DNA of 64,000 nt from Pteria penguin (GCA_035048485.1 CM068589.1:8963869-9027868); one strand, 5' to 3'. Counted from the stretch's first letter, positions 48,542-61,205 are shown. The notes: generated by a model not told the origin, from the sequence alone. A program made the numbers and translations.

Positions 48542-51528
48542 GGTAGGGAGTAGTGTCAGTGAGGAAATGGTTTAGTCGGTACAGGTACCTGGTGCAATTT
48601 CAGATCCCCCTTTCAATAATGTTAACACAATTTTGGGATCTAATCATACCAATTAACAATCTATAACATTTTGACTGTAGTTGATTTGCCATCGTATACA
48701 TATGGACATTTATTCGGGTGTATTTCCGACACCGGAGTTTCAGTTTTAACAGCGATTCTTGCCATGAATAGTTGTTGTAGTACTGCTGCGATGAGTGTTG
48801 CGTACAACCAGGGGAGAGTTATTCCTCCGAAGCACCTCATCTCACCTCAGTTTAATTGGGGTTTGATTGTTTGAATATGACATTATACACCATATTCTCT
48901 TTCTATCCCACAGACGTTAGGTTAAACCTTCGGTATTATTTCGTTGTTTATTTTTATACAGATAAATTCAGATCTGGCATATGAATTAGATTGTATAAAA
49001 CATTTATCAGATTATTACGCTCAAAATAAACAAACAATTTAGACATTGTGTTTACATGAATTCTCCATTATTAATGTTATATCGTATCTTAAAATAAAAT
49101 CCTTGCGTATATTTACAGGTACCACAGAGTCTTATGCAGATAATAGAACGTGGGTATTAAATTAAAACATCATCAGCATTCTTAAGAACAACCTGAAAAT
49201 TAAGGGCATATACTTTAAAGCAGCAATCTCATTGTCTGTTTGTCTATGACACATGCTTTTATCTTTGCTAAAATATATTTTGAATAGGGCAGTAAAAGGT
49301 TTTTACACTTGAGAAAACCGATGTGTCCTAGTGGATAAGGTGAGAGAGAGGTCCCGGGATGGACTCCAGCCCTGGCCACACCGGCGTTCTGTCTGTCGGA
49401 TGAGACAGTAAAAACCGAGGTCCCGTGTCACCGTAGGCGTGGCACGTAAAAGATTCCTCACTGCTTCTGGTGGCTCCTTTGCAAAGCTCTAAAATTGTAT
49501 GCAATGCATGTCTTATAATCGTAGAGCATGAGCATCACCAAACACATGCCATCTTGAAATAACTTCAAATTCATATTTCATGTGCTAGCCATAGTTTACA
49601 ATTCCAAGACGTTGAAAATAATATATCGTTTAAAAATTATAGTTATAATTTATATTCTTTATATATCTTTATAAAATATTCTCAATTATGTTCTTTGCAG
49701 AAATGCTTACCAAGAGATACAAATTCATGAAGTTGAAGACAATATAAACCGTATATATAGTAGTCTACGACAATCAACCGACAACGAAGGTAGATACAAA
49801 TGAGAGTACAAATTCAGGTACCTCGTGTATCTATAAAACTATAAAGGTTCTAACTCTTATAATTTGGCATTACCGTGGATCATAAGAAGTGTATTCTCAT
49901 TTACTACTTTTCCTATGTAAAATATTAATATTTCTAACGAATGATGGATGCCATTGCTGTGTATGACAGGTTCGCTGGTGTGAATAAAACGTAGAATAGT
50001 GGGATACATTGATGGATCTTCAAGGCACATATATAATTATTGAGAAATATTTACACAGGCAGTCGTTTATATACCATCCTTTCTTTCTATGATGAATTAT
50101 TAATCACTAAATGCATTGTGTTTTAACATGTGTATCATATTTTCCTTCGATCAGTTATGATATGGATGTACGCTGAAGTATGTTATATTTTAAAAAGACG
50201 GTCTCTGACTGTTGCAAATATTTCTGTATGATAACTCCAAATATTGCCATAATCATATGCTGCCATATACGAAACAAATGTAAGATATCATGTGTAAGAC
50301 ATTTTTGTGTGTATTTGACAGATAGCGTGGACTCGGATCCAGACAATAGGACGTACGTATCACCATCATTTTACATTTAACTTGGTATCACAGATTTCTT
50401 TATATACGACAAAATTAGAAATTACAACAAGGAAAAACTATCCTAGTCATACGTAAAAAATGTCATAAAAATGACGGACATGCATATTAAGTATCAGGGA
50501 AAAGAGAAGACATCTGAAAAAGCTGTATGACACAAATCACAAAGACATGCACACAAAAGATGATATTAGTAGAATATATACAACAAAACGACACTACAAA
50601 AATATTCGATTGTATATGTGCTGCGAGTACGATACCGACTAAGGACGTTGAAATAAAGTAACAAACGTCACTCAATTGCTGTGGTTAACCGGTTTACAGT
50701 CATATTATAAAGATATTTTATGTTATAGTGTACTATATTACCCAAAACACTTGAAGAGGATATAATAAAAATGGACAGTAAAGAAACATTTAACTGTTAT
50801 AAATTAAACTTACATTAAATAACGAGATGTCTCCGAGGAGATCAGAGGATACACCACGTGGGATCTCATATGTTTCGTGATCTATTAGTTTAACAAAATA
50901 ACTTTTTTTTTTTAATTAGCTATGAAGAACCAATTAAGAATCGAAAAGATGATAGTATACTACCAAGTAAGTACAATTAATATGTACAAATATTGTATTG
51001 CTTGACTTTCTGATGTGGTCAAATAAGAACTGTTGCGTGGCATTGATTTATTAACATGGTGACAGAGTTCTACTGGTCACTTCTACCACATAACTCAGCC
51101 AGTAACTTCTCTTTTTTCTTTCAAAGTACCTCTTGGCACGTAAAAGATCCGTCACTGCTTCAGATCATTTATCCCAGGTAGGACAAAAAACATATTGTAT
51201 TGACGAGAAACACTTTTATCTAAGAACTGCCACATGATAAGACAATGTAGAAGCGTTATGCGATGATTTATTTTTATTATAAATACTTATACCGTCGTAA
51301 TTCTTGCTTTCAAATACAGATGACCTTGCAAGCAATTCTATGTAAGAACATTTAGATGGAAATCACTTAAGTATTTGGCTTATAAAGACAATAGAGACAT
51401 ACGTTATATAATACTATGTCATTTTAGTAGAAACAATTAAATCAGTGTGATTTTATTTACACAGATATGAAGAACTTCAAACAAATCCAAGTGACACTAT
51501 AACACACGGGTACTTCGCTATAATGTAG
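46501..51528 (+). CDS. Receptor-like gene, 3' part: tyrosine-motif cytoplasmic tail from nine small exons
   Basis: Exons 46501-46563 (5' side lost in the gap), 47204-47237, 48318-48403, 49119-49149, 49701-49789, 50322-50352, 50920-50966, 51320-51341 and 51465-51528 all have AG/GT borders. They join in phase without a stop, giving 154 residues before TAG at 51526. Exons 3 and 5 are homologous (SAYEELDFHAVEENIN / NAYQEIQIHEVEDNIN, then CYSNL / IYSSL and STDNE). Exons 4 and 6 end alike (ADNRT / PDNRT), so a two-exon cassette is duplicated. Tyrosine motifs in order: YEEL, YSNL, YQEI, YSSL, YEEP, YEEL, YFAI. YEEL-x11-YSNL and YQEI-x12-YSSL are ITAM-like. SAYEEL and SIYEEL fit the ITIM pattern. No signal or membrane segment is in view, so a receptor tail is inferred from motif density. 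Draper/MEGF10- or Ig-type receptors are candidates; identity is unknown. Confidence 0.75.
47341..48083. mobile_element. Near-palindromic foldback/MITE element in an intron
   Basis: The left arm ('tatatatcgtctcgttcccc', 'aaggtaagaaacggcggtca', 'gaatgcagccgcttcaac', 'acaagttccgatgacaatca') is matched inverted by the right arm ('tgattatcatcggaacttgt', 'ttgaagctgctgcattctga', 'ccgtcgtttcttacctt', 'gcgagacgatatata'). Strong pairing covers ~47341-47496 against 47924-48083, and weaker similarity extends to ~47600 and ~47825, leaving a loop of ~220 bases. No frame is inside. It lies between exons 2 and 3 of the receptor-like gene. Confidence 0.85.
48506..48539 (+). repeat. 34-base G run after a T run
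   Basis: Poly-T, 'attt', then 34 G, in the intron just after exon 3. Strong quadruplex potential in the sense transcript, and also a weak point for assembly. Confidence 0.9.
48790..48870 (+). repeat. Structured module I in a receptor-gene intron
   Basis: GTTG-cgta-CAAC, GGGG-agagtta-TTCC and ACCTCA-gtttaat-TGGGGT correspond to the three hairpins of the PLE 3' modules. No other PLE sequence was recognised around it. Confidence 0.55.
49315..49560 (+). mobile_element. tRNA-derived SINE, copy 3 (intronic)
   Basis: 'gtcctagtggataaggtgag' head, then 'gagacagtaaaaaccgaggt', 'ggcgtggcacgtaaaagatt' and 'tgtatgcaatgcatg'. It ends in 'catcacc...ttgaaataac' without a clear AATC tail. It lies between exons 4 and 5 of the receptor-like gene. 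Confidence 0.75.
50510..50705 (-). repeat. B-family PLE 3'-end fragment (intronic)
   Basis: 'agctgtatgacacaaatcac', 'acgacactacaaaaatattc' and 'gtggttaaccggtttac' match 21475-21740. Only 'tgcacacaaa' stands where the long CA array is in that copy. Confidence 0.75.
51075..51165 (-). repeat. Short shared repeat copy 3 joined to a SINE fragment
   Basis: Inverted copy of the 29146/40771 repeat ('ataactcagccagtaacttc'), followed directly by 'ttggcacgtaaaagatccgt' 'cactgcttcagat' in SINE-body plus orientation. It lies in the intron before exon 8. Confidence 0.65.
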
Positions 51529-51560
51529 AGATGCAAGATATTAAGGCATTTCAAATTTGA

Positions 51561-51566
51561 AATAAA
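51561..51566 (+). terminator. AATAAA polyadenylation signal of the receptor-like gene
   Basis: Canonical AATAAA 33 bases after the TAG stop, consistent with a very short 3' untranslated region. Confidence 0.6.
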
Positions 51567-51569
51567 CTA

Positions 51570-53230
51570 AAACCTACCACTCAAAGTGACCGTCTTTGAA
51601 TGTTTCAAATCTCTTCGTTTCTATTTCGTCATAAGATAATTACTGTAGACATTTATTTTTTATGTATACATCTGTTCCAGGTGATGATCAAAGCACTAAT
51701 TTGGACGAATGTGTTAAATGTGATAGACCATACAAATAAAGCGAGACAATTCAGCATAGATGAATGGAAGTAATGACGGAAGTAAAAATCATAAGAACAT
51801 ACGTACAAAGATCGACTTAGTGTTCCAGAGTGAACTGACAATTTTCTAACGGCAAACATAATGCTGAACGCGATATAAATCGTCACTCAACCATGCTGTA
51901 TATATGGCTTGCATAATTCAAAATATAACCATATATTAAATTTCACTCAGCAAAGTGTTCATCGATTGCTATTTGTGGAAATTCTATTTTAATGACCAGA
52001 AGCATTTCACCTATACATATCCTTGCGGAATCTTCTTGGTGCTTTAATCAATACATATTGATTTGCTAGACAAATTCATGAAAACGTTTTATTCCGATGG
52101 ATTATTCATTATCTCAATTTTTGACACATAAACACGAAAAGCATTACTTTAGCTCTGATTCTGTTTATGACAAGATTCTGATTCTGATTCTCAAAAAGAA
52201 ATATAGACAAAATATCACCAACTTATGACATGTTCCGCCTTAAAAAATGAAAATATGCATTTTTTATACAAATGTTCATTAAATATACTAAACTCTTGAA
52301 CCAGCAACTGTTGATCAACTTAAAATTGTCTTTTTATTTAGTTGATATATACAAGCGTATTCTGCTTTACTATTTTATATGCATGTACATTAGAATAAGT
52401 TGTCGTTGATGTAATTTGCCCAGTATAAGAGAATTGTCTGAATGGGCTGAGCAAAAATGATTTTAAAAATGGAAAGATGATTAATACCAAATCTTGTAAT
52501 TTTTCATTAGTAGTGAATGATTTCACTTCCCAATAAATCATGTCTTTTATTCTTCAAACGATGCTGGAACGTTCTCCTAAGGCACACGAAATTCATCTGC
52601 ACCAAATATCACAATATAAAATATGAACCAACGCCATCAATTCAAGGTGAAAAAGAGATAGTGCAAAATTTGAAAATTAGTGAAAAACTAATGAGTGATG
52701 TGTCAGATTCAAAACCCCGTAACTATTCTTTTACATCATATCCTAAATAGATATGTAATGCATAACATCTTTTTACTTCTCAATAAAACGTTCTTTCAGG
52801 TTTTTTTTCCAGGCCACTCTGGAACTTCCTCTCGAATACCATCTGTACCAATAATCGCAAGATAAGAGGTGAAAAAACCCCCAAAAATGTGTAGTTGAGT
52901 TAACGTTTACCTCATACCACATATCTTTTCAAATTCATGTAAACAAAAACCCTCTTCTCTCCCTCTGTATAGGTCATATTTTTAACGGTCTTCATTTAGC
53001 TATTTTACATCATTAACAGTCAGATAGGGACCAAAAGAAACGAATAACGATTCGGATGACTTTTACAGCACAGAAAATCAGGTTCTGGCTGGTATAGCAT
53101 CGCAAATATCCTACCCGGCCCTTTCTGGCTTTAGCTCTATTCTAGCAGGAGGCGCAATACCAATTGCCTGCTCGAAATCAGTCCTTTCTTTTACGATACG
53201 TCGAGATGGATCGCATACCTTGAGTGGGAG
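51570..53230. other. No gene seen
   Basis: AT-rich sequence with isolated charged frames, e.g. 52517-52750 (HNIKYEPTPSIQ). These are too weak to call. Confidence 0.35.
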
Positions 53231-53235
53231 AAATA

Positions 53236-53307
53236 CCTTCTTCTTCTTCTTCTTCTTATTATTATTATTATTTTTTTTTTTTTTAAATTATTATTATTTT
53301 ACTATTA

Positions 53308-53359
<52 letters not shown>

Positions 53360-53371
53360 TATTATTATTAT
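53236..53371 (+). repeat. (TTC)n then (ATT)n microsatellite
   Basis: TTC units change to ATT, pass through a T run, and continue as ATT with few interruptions. Confidence 0.95.
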
Positions 53372-53835
53372 CTGATAAACACAGAACAGGAGACTTTTGT
53401 ATGGGATACATCAGTGTGGAGCAGGGCAGCTATTTTGAATTTAATGAATGAAAATTGAGTGGCAATGAACACAACAAAACCTCAAAAATGAAAACAATTA
53501 CTATCTTACACCGATTTTCCAGCAATATGTAAGAAGTTTTTTTGGTAAAATCAAATGCTGATATATTTGAGTTATCCTTATTTTCAATCCTGGAGTAGCA
53601 ATTATGAATGATAAACAGATTGCCTGATGTTTGTTGCTAAATAAAAACCAGTGCCATAAGAACACACCTAAGACAAAGTTAAATGTAATGCGTTTCATTC
53701 CCGTCGTGTAACCACTAAAAAGTTATGTGTTAAGATATTGTGCATCTGTCAATAAGATACATTGTATGAGTAAATTTAACAGAATAAAAATGAAATCGTC
53801 ACGTTTATCGTAAGAGTAAGTTTATTGTATTTGTT

Positions 53836-54132
53836 AATGTAAAGATGATGGATAAATCCAAACCACAAGTCCAAAAATCATGAAACCAGAGGACAAACAA
53901 AATCAGTGAAAGTAAAAAAACAAATAGTAAATAACAAAATATGTCTACTTGAAGAGCATATGTGAACCTCTGTGTTGGAGTGAAATCAGGTGCCCGGGGA
54001 GAGTGAGCATCTCCTGCTTGCTAGTAACACCCGTCACATATACCCAGTAGAAAGAGGCAAATCGTGTAAATTCCATATGTATTTATATATGGAGAAGTCG
54101 AAGTAGGTAACCTTCTAGTACAGAAGGTGTCA
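53836..54132 (-). mobile_element. PLE copy 6 (A family), 3' untranslated end only
   Basis: About 295 bases matching the 3' ends of copies 1, 2 and 5, including the module (53962-54036) and the fixed terminus 'aatgtaaagatgatgg' at 53836. No coding part remains. Confidence 0.85.
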
Positions 54133-54299
54133 ATGTTCGAAAAAAAGAACTAAGTACGAAGCGATGGATTCTGTTATATGTAATATCGAGTTCTATCTGA
54201 TATATTGCATGTACATATGTATCAAATACTTTATTGTTTAAATGCAATATGGTATTGGTATACCTAAATGTTAAAAAAAGAGTTTTGTCACTTGCTTAC

Positions 54300-54530
54300 G
54301 ATTTTGTATAATGTCCGTTTTGAACGAACAAAGGTACAATTTGATTAGCATAGGTGCACATAAGAATACCAAAGGTTTGATGGTATACTTGGTCACCGAA
54401 TACAGCACATAAATTGTCAATCAAAAAGCGCCGCATGTTCTTTACTCAGTCTTCAGAATGTTTAATCTTCGACACTGTCATTTTAATAAAAATTTAATTC
54501 TATTCAGATTAAAATTTACAAGGCCGAGTA
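54300..54530 (-). mobile_element. PLE RT fragment of separate origin
   Basis: On the minus strand 'FLIDNLCAVFGDQVYHQTFG' and 'ILMCTYANQIVP' align with FLIDNIFVGFGEKVFQQIVG-IPMGTNCAPLL of copy 5, with many changes. It has no 3' end of its own and lies between copies 6 and 7. Confidence 0.6.
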
Positions 54531-54599
54531 GCAGTGATTTTGGATAGATTTCATGACACACTCTTGTGGTAACCCAATAAAATTAACAGAAACTATATG

Positions 54600-55450
54600 A
54601 AGAAAAAACGAAGAAGTACTGAAGGGTAAACCATATTTCATAGTCCATGGAATAAAATCACAATATTGTGAAACGTGTCATATTCAGACAAATGCGAACC
54701 CCAATAAAATCGAGTTGAGAACAGGTGCCCAGACGGAGCAAGCGTCCCCTAGTTGCATGCAACTCCCGTCGGATAAGTCCTGCAACAACCTTTCACGTCG
54801 TGGAGGAAAATGAGATAAATTGAATATTGCTGATCAAAAGGTATCATAAAGGCTAATTGGACAATTTCAGATCAGGAGATCATAGAATATTTTAGGAAAA
54901 GCAACTTATAACCTTAACTGTTACTGATGAATATATTAAAGGTTTAATAGTGTGAAACAATGTCAAATTTCAAAATCGAAGTCTCAGTGGAAGAAATCTT
55001 GGTATCACTTGATCCGTTTTATCACAAGCAATCGACACTTGAAATTTCAAATATCTATTAATGTTTAAATATGTTTAGATATAACATAACCCTGAACAAG
55101 TAGCCTGATGATCAGCTGTTTAGTCCATGTGACAAAAAAACCCGTTGTGTTTCAAGCGTGTCCTACCGCACCTTAAAAGCTGACATACTAAAACACCATT
55201 AACATTAGTGGAAGAAATGTTGCTACTCAGGAAAGGATAATTCGTTATTTGGAAGTAGAAATTGTCAGGTTTCTCGAGCAGGCAGGAATTTAAGGATATC
55301 CATGAACGACTCAGATCTGTCGCCATCAGTTTTCTTTATGATCCCCAGTTCGTGGGGATACAAGTCGTGTAGGTTAACCTGAAAGTTAGGTTTAGTGAGA
55401 AACAAAACATCATCAATGTATCTGTAATGCAAAATAACTGGTGTCACATG
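54600..55450 (-). mobile_element. PLE copy 7 (D family), 5'-truncated
   Basis: On the minus strand HYRYIDDVLFLTKPNFQVNL keeps the catalytic YIDD. HDLYPHELGIIKKTDGDRSE and SFMDI follow, and after a frameshift CLLEKPDNFYFQITNYPFLS and NGVLVCQLLRCGRTR. The 3' untranslated part has module E (54697-54770), whose first stem is the perfect palindrome GTTGCATGCAAC. The end resembles that of copy 4. Amino-acid wording differs enough from A, B and C to call a separate family. Confidence 0.75.
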
Positions 55451-55734
55451 ACTAAGGCACTAACAACAGTATACAATATAGGACATTTACGTTACAGGAT
55501 CCAATAAAGATTAAAGAATATTTTTCAATGGCAGTTGGAAATATGATTCGAGGATCGTGAAACTTGCAGTTTTGGCCACACGGATTGATTGTTGCCAGTT
55601 CAAAATGCCCTTGGCTACACTCAAAACACTCAAAGTTACAATGTATTTTACCTTCATGTTACTTGTGTCTGAAAGGATTTCATAAGTGAAGAATACATAC
55701 CAAGTATGTCTCTGTCTTTAAAAATTCAGAGGAA

Positions 55735-56010
55735 ATAGGAAAGGTAAGACTTATTTTTGACATTAAGGTCAAGGTCACAGAGTCATTGACTTTAATTTCA
55801 TTTGAATGGGCTTCGTTAGTGGAGTACATACCTCAGTTAGAAGTCAGATAATCTCTTATGTTTCAGAAATTGAGGGTAAAGTTAAATGTAACTATTATTA
55901 GCATAAGGTTCTCGGTCAAGGTAACAAGGTCTTTGACTTCAAGGTCATTTGTTGAAAGGGCTTTATGGGTGAAGTACAAATTCTACACATGAGGTCTTTT
56001 AATTTTAAAG
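55735..56010 (+). repeat. Diffuse 'aaggtcaaggtcac' repeat
   Basis: Two to three units with 'ttgactt.aaggtcattt', 'gaatgggctt.gtt.gtgaagtac' and 'ggtcaaggt'. Same general type as the repeats at 1-510 and 39020. Confidence 0.55.
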
Positions 56011-56680
56011 TTCAAAAGTTGTGGAAAAGGCCGATTTTGCAGACTGGAACTTGTATAATAAATAACGCAAAAAATATATATATTTGGCCCTGACACAACA
56101 TATTCCGATCTGGGGCAAACAAAGGATATGTCATACACATACTGTTATTTTTATAGCCATAGTGAGATAAAATTCAATTTTGAATAGCTTAGCAACAATA
56201 GGATAACTGATATAGAAGAAAGCTGTAATATTGAAAAAATATACCATAGGACTAAGGAAAGAATGGATTTGATGAGGTCTTTTACTAATTGCATATGCCT
56301 TATAAAGCATTGAGATTTGTTTTACATTTTGATGTAACACATTGTCATCAGTTTCCATGAACATTTGAAATATCTTGACATCACTTTGGAATGGCTTGAA
56401 AATGCTTTTGTGTTTTTGTCGAAACTTTACCTTTCGACCAATTCTTTCAAAACTGTGTCATAATGTTGTGCATCATTGCAAAGGTTAACTACTGTGCAAT
56501 TTTGAAATTGACCGATAGGGAAATTTAAGATACGTCGGGCTACCATCTTAACATCAACAGTTCAGTATTTCATTGCATATGTCATAAGATATTACGAAAG
56601 GTCTTTAATTATTGTTGCAAAGGAAAGGGTTCTTTGAGTTATCATGTCACTTGTACGCTTACAAAAGAAAATCTTGCAAT
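56011..56680. other. No gene seen
   Basis: AT-rich sequence up to the minisatellite. Confidence 0.4.
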
Positions 56681-56689
56681 CGAGGCATA

Positions 56690-59600
56690 TATACATATAT
56701 GACTGTCTCTATACTCTGTGCATATGTGTCTGTCTGTTTTGTGGGCGTCTACAAACTCTGCCTCACTTTCTGTATATTGGTCTGTCGGTCTCATACCTGT
56801 CTCCATGCTTTACTCTTACTCTCTATATATCTGCCTGTTTGTGTAGCTAACACCACACTGAGCTTCTTCTCTCTGTTTATTATTCTGCCATTTGGTATGT
56901 CTGTATCCAGGCTCTATTCTCTATTTCCTGTATATCTGTCTGTCAGTTTATGTGATTCTCTGAACGTCATATACATTCTGTATATCTGTGTGTTTTTGTG
57001 GATATCTCCAAACTCTGCATCACTCAGTTTTGTATGGCTGAAGACATGTTTCCCGTTGTGTACTTTCTCTATATCTGTAGCGTTGACACCACGCTTTGTC
57101 TCTACTCTCTGTACATATACATCTCTCTCTCAGTGTGTATGCCACTCCATCTTCTGCCTCACTCTCTGTAATCGGTTTTTCATTTTCTATGTTTGTCTCC
57201 ATGATCTGCTCTACTCTCTGATTATCAGTCGATCTGCCTGTATGCTTGTCACCATACTCTGTCTATCCTCTCTCTACATCTCTCTGTAGTTTTGTGTGAC
57301 TGTCTCTACACCTTGTTTCTACTCTCTGTACATCTGCCTGTAGTTAATGCAACTGTCTCAACACCTTTTATGTATTCTCCGTATATCTGTCTGTAGTTTG
57401 TGCAACTGTCTCCACAACTTGTCTCTACTCTCCGTATATCTGCCTGTAGTTTGCGCAACTGTCTGAACACCTTGTCTGTCCTCTCCGTGTATCTGTCTGT
57501 AGCTTGTGCAACTGTCTCCACAACTTGTCTCTACTCTCCGTATATCTGCCTGTAGTTTGTGCAACTGTCTGAACACCTTGCCTGTCCTCTCCGTGTATCT
57601 GTCTGTAGCTTGTGCAACTGTCTCCACAACTTGTCTCTACTCTCCGTATATCTGCCTGTTGTTTGTGCAAATGTCTCAACAAATTGTCTGTACTCCCCGT
57701 ATATCTGTCCGTAGTTTGAGCAACTGTCTCAAAACCTTCTCTCTACTCTCTGTATATCTGCCGGTAGTTCGTGCGACTGTCTATACACCTTGTCTCTACT
57801 CTCCGAATGTATGTCTGTAGTTTGTGCAACTGTCTATACACCTTGTATCTACTCTCAGAATATCTGACTGTAACTTTGTGCCACTGACTTCACACTTTGT
57901 TTTTACTCTCCGTATATCCGTATGTAATTTGTGAGACTGTCTCACCACCTTCTCTATACTCTTCCGTATATCTGTTTGTAGTTTGTGCGACTGTCTCCAC
58001 GTATTGTCTCTACTCTCCGTATGGCTGTAGTTTGTGCGACTGTCCCTACACCTTGTCTCTAATCTCCGTATATATGTCTGTAGTTTGTGTGAGTGTCTTC
58101 ACATCTTGTCTATCCTCTAAGTTTTATTTCTTAAGTTTCTGCAACTGTCTCCACACCTTGTCTTTACTCTCCGTATATCAGCCTGTAGCTTGTGCGGCGG
58201 TCTCCACACCTTGTCTCTACTCTTAATATATCAGCCTCTGGTTTGTGCAACTTTCTCTACACTAGACTTTCCTCTCCGTATATCTGTATGTAGTTTGTGC
58301 GACTGTCTCCACATATTGTCTCTACTCTCCATATGTCCCCACATCTTGTTTCCAATCTCCATATATATGTCTGTAGTTTGTGTGAGTGTCTTCACATCTT
58401 GTCTATACTCTCCATTTATTTGTCTTAATTTGTGCGGACTGTCTCCACACCTTATCTCTACTCTATGCATATCTGTCTGTAGTTTCTGTGACTGTCTCCA
58501 CACTTTGTCTCTACTCTCCGTATATCTGTCTGTAGTTTTTGCGACTGTCATCACATTTTTTCCTTTACTCTTCGTATATCTGTTTGTAGTTTGTGTTATC
58601 GTCTCCACACCTTGTCTCTACTTTCCGTTATATCTGTCTGTAGTTTGTGCGATTGTCTTCACACCATGTGTCCATTCGCCATATATCTTTCTGTAGTTTG
58701 TGCGACTGTCTCCTCACCTTGTCTCTACGGTATATCAGTCTGCAGTTTGTAAGACTGTCTTTACAAATTGTCTCTATTCTCTGTATATCTGTCTGCAGTG
58801 TGTGTGTGACTATGTCCATTCCGTGTAATATGCGTGACTGTCTCCACACCTGGTCTCTCCTATCCGTATATCTGTTTGTAGTTTGTGCAACTGCCTTCAC
58901 ACTTTGTCTTTATTCTCTGCCGATCTGTCTGTGGTTTGTGTCACTGTCTTCACACCTTCTATCTACTCTCCATTTATCTGTCTGTAGTTTGTGTGACTGT
59001 ATCCACACCTTGTTTACACTCTCTGTTTATCTGTCTGTACTTTTTTGATTGCCTATATACCTTGTATCTATTCTTCTCATATCTCTCCGTAGTCTCCTCA
59101 CCTTGTCTCTACTTTCCGCATATCTGTCTGTAGATTGTGCGACTGTCTGCACACTTTGTATCTACTCTCCGCATATTTGCCTGTAGTTTGTGTGACTGCC
59201 TCCACACCTTGAATTTACTCTCCGTATATCTCTCTGTAGTTTGTGTAACTGTCTCCTTACCTTGTCTCTACTCTCCATATATATGTCTGTAGTTTGTACA
59301 CTGCCTCCAGAAATTGCCTCTACTCTCCGTATATCTCTTTGTAGTTTGTACGACTGTCTCCTCACCTTGTCACTACTCTTCGTACATCTGTCTCTAGGCT
59401 GTGTGACTGTCTCCAACCCTTGTCTCTACTCCTAGTATATCTGTCTGTAGTTTGTGCAACCTTGTCTCTCCTTAAATCTCTCTGTGCTTTGGGCGACTGT
59501 CTCCTCATCGAGTTTCAACTTTCCGCGTGTCTGTCGGTAATTTGTGTGACTGTCTCCACAAATTGTCTCTACTCTCCTTACATCTGTCCGTAGTTTGTGT

Positions 59601-61205
59601 GACTGTCTCGACACCTTGTCTTTACTCTCTGTATATGTGTCTGTAGTTTGTGCGACTGCCTCAACACCTTGTCTCTACTCTTTGTATATCTCTCTGTACT
59701 TTCTACGAATGTCTCCTCACCTTGTCTCTACTCTCCGTATATCTGTCTGTAGTTTGTACGACTGTCTCCACAACTTCTCCCTACTCTCTTTAAATCTGTT
59801 TGTACTTTGTGTGACTGTCTCCACAACTTGTCTTTACGCTCCGTATATCTTTCTGTAGTTTGTGCGACTGTCTCCCCACCTTGCACTGCTCTCCGTATAT
59901 CTGCCTGTTTTTGTCTTTACTATCGGTATATCTCTCTGTACTCTGTGCGACTGTTTCGATTTCTTGTCTATTCTCTCCGTATATCTGTCTGTAGTTTGTG
60001 CGACTGTCTCCACACTGTTTCTTTTTTCCGTATATCTGTCTATAGTTTGTTCGACTGTCTCCACACTTGTCTCTTCTCTCGGTATATATGTGTATAGTTT
60101 GTGCGACTGTCTTTACACCTTGTTCCCATACTCTCCGTATATATGTCTGTAGTTTGTGTGATTCTCTCCACACGTTGTCTCTACTCCCAGTACATCTGTC
60201 TGTAGATTGTGCGACCCTCTGTATAACTGGTGTCTATTTTCCATCTATCTCTCTGTTACTCTGGGCGACTATCTCCATACCTTATCTCTACTGTCAGTAT
60301 ATCTGTAGGTAGTTTGCGACTGTCTCCACACTTTGACTCTATTCTTCGTATATCTGTGTGTAGTTTGTATGGCTGTTTCCACACTTTGTGTCTATTCTCC
60401 GTATATCTGTCTATTGTTTGTGCCAATGTCTGTACACCTGGCCTTTACACACCATATATCTGTCTGCAGTTTGTGCGTTGGCTTTACATGTTGTCTATAC
60501 TCTCCATATATCTGTCTGTAGCTTGTGCGACTGTCTTCACACCTTGTCTCTACTCTCCGTATATCAGCCTGTAATTTGTGCGACTGTCTCCTTACCTTTT
60601 CTATACTTAACGTATATTTGTCCGTAGTTTGTGCGACTGTCCCCACACCTTGTGTATACTCCCTGTATATCTGTCTATACTTTCTGGGACTATCTTTACA
60701 CCTTGCTACTATCCTCTGTATATTTTCTTTCGGTTTGAGCGTCTCCATACCTTGTCTCTGCTCTACGTATATCTGTCTGTAGCTTGTGAGACTTTCTCTG
60801 TACCTCATCTCTACTCTCTGTATATCTGTCTGTAGTCTGTGCGTGCGACGTCTCCACACCTTGTCTATATTTTCCGTATATCTCTGTGTAGTTGTGCGAC
60901 TGTCTCCACACTTTGTCTTACTCTCCGTATATCTGTCTGTAGTTTGTGTGACTGTCACCACACCTTTTTTTCTACTCTCCGTATATCTGTCTGTAGTTTG
61001 TTCGACTGTCTCCACACCTCGCCTATACTCTCCGTATATTGTCTCTACCTTGTTTGACTGTCTCCACACCTCCTCTGTACTCTCCATATATCTGTCTGCA
61101 GTTTGTGTGACTAACTTTATGTATACTCTCCGTATATCTGTCTGCATTTTGTGGGACTGTCTTTACACCTTGTTTCTATACTCTGTATATTTGTCTCCCA
61201 GTTTA
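56690..61205 (+). repeat. 53-bp minisatellite array, ~4.5 kb
   Basis: The unit runs 'ctctccgtatatctgtctgt' 'agtttgtgcgactgtctcca' 'caccttgtctcta' (53 bases), for roughly 80 copies. It is irregular at the left edge (56690-57180), regular after 57200, and includes a local 106-bp dimer pattern at 57420-57680. All frames on both strands are largely stop-free because the unit carries no stop on either strand, so frames up to 251 codons here are artefacts. No sign of translation, such as a conserved start or flanking exons, was found. Confidence 0.95.
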
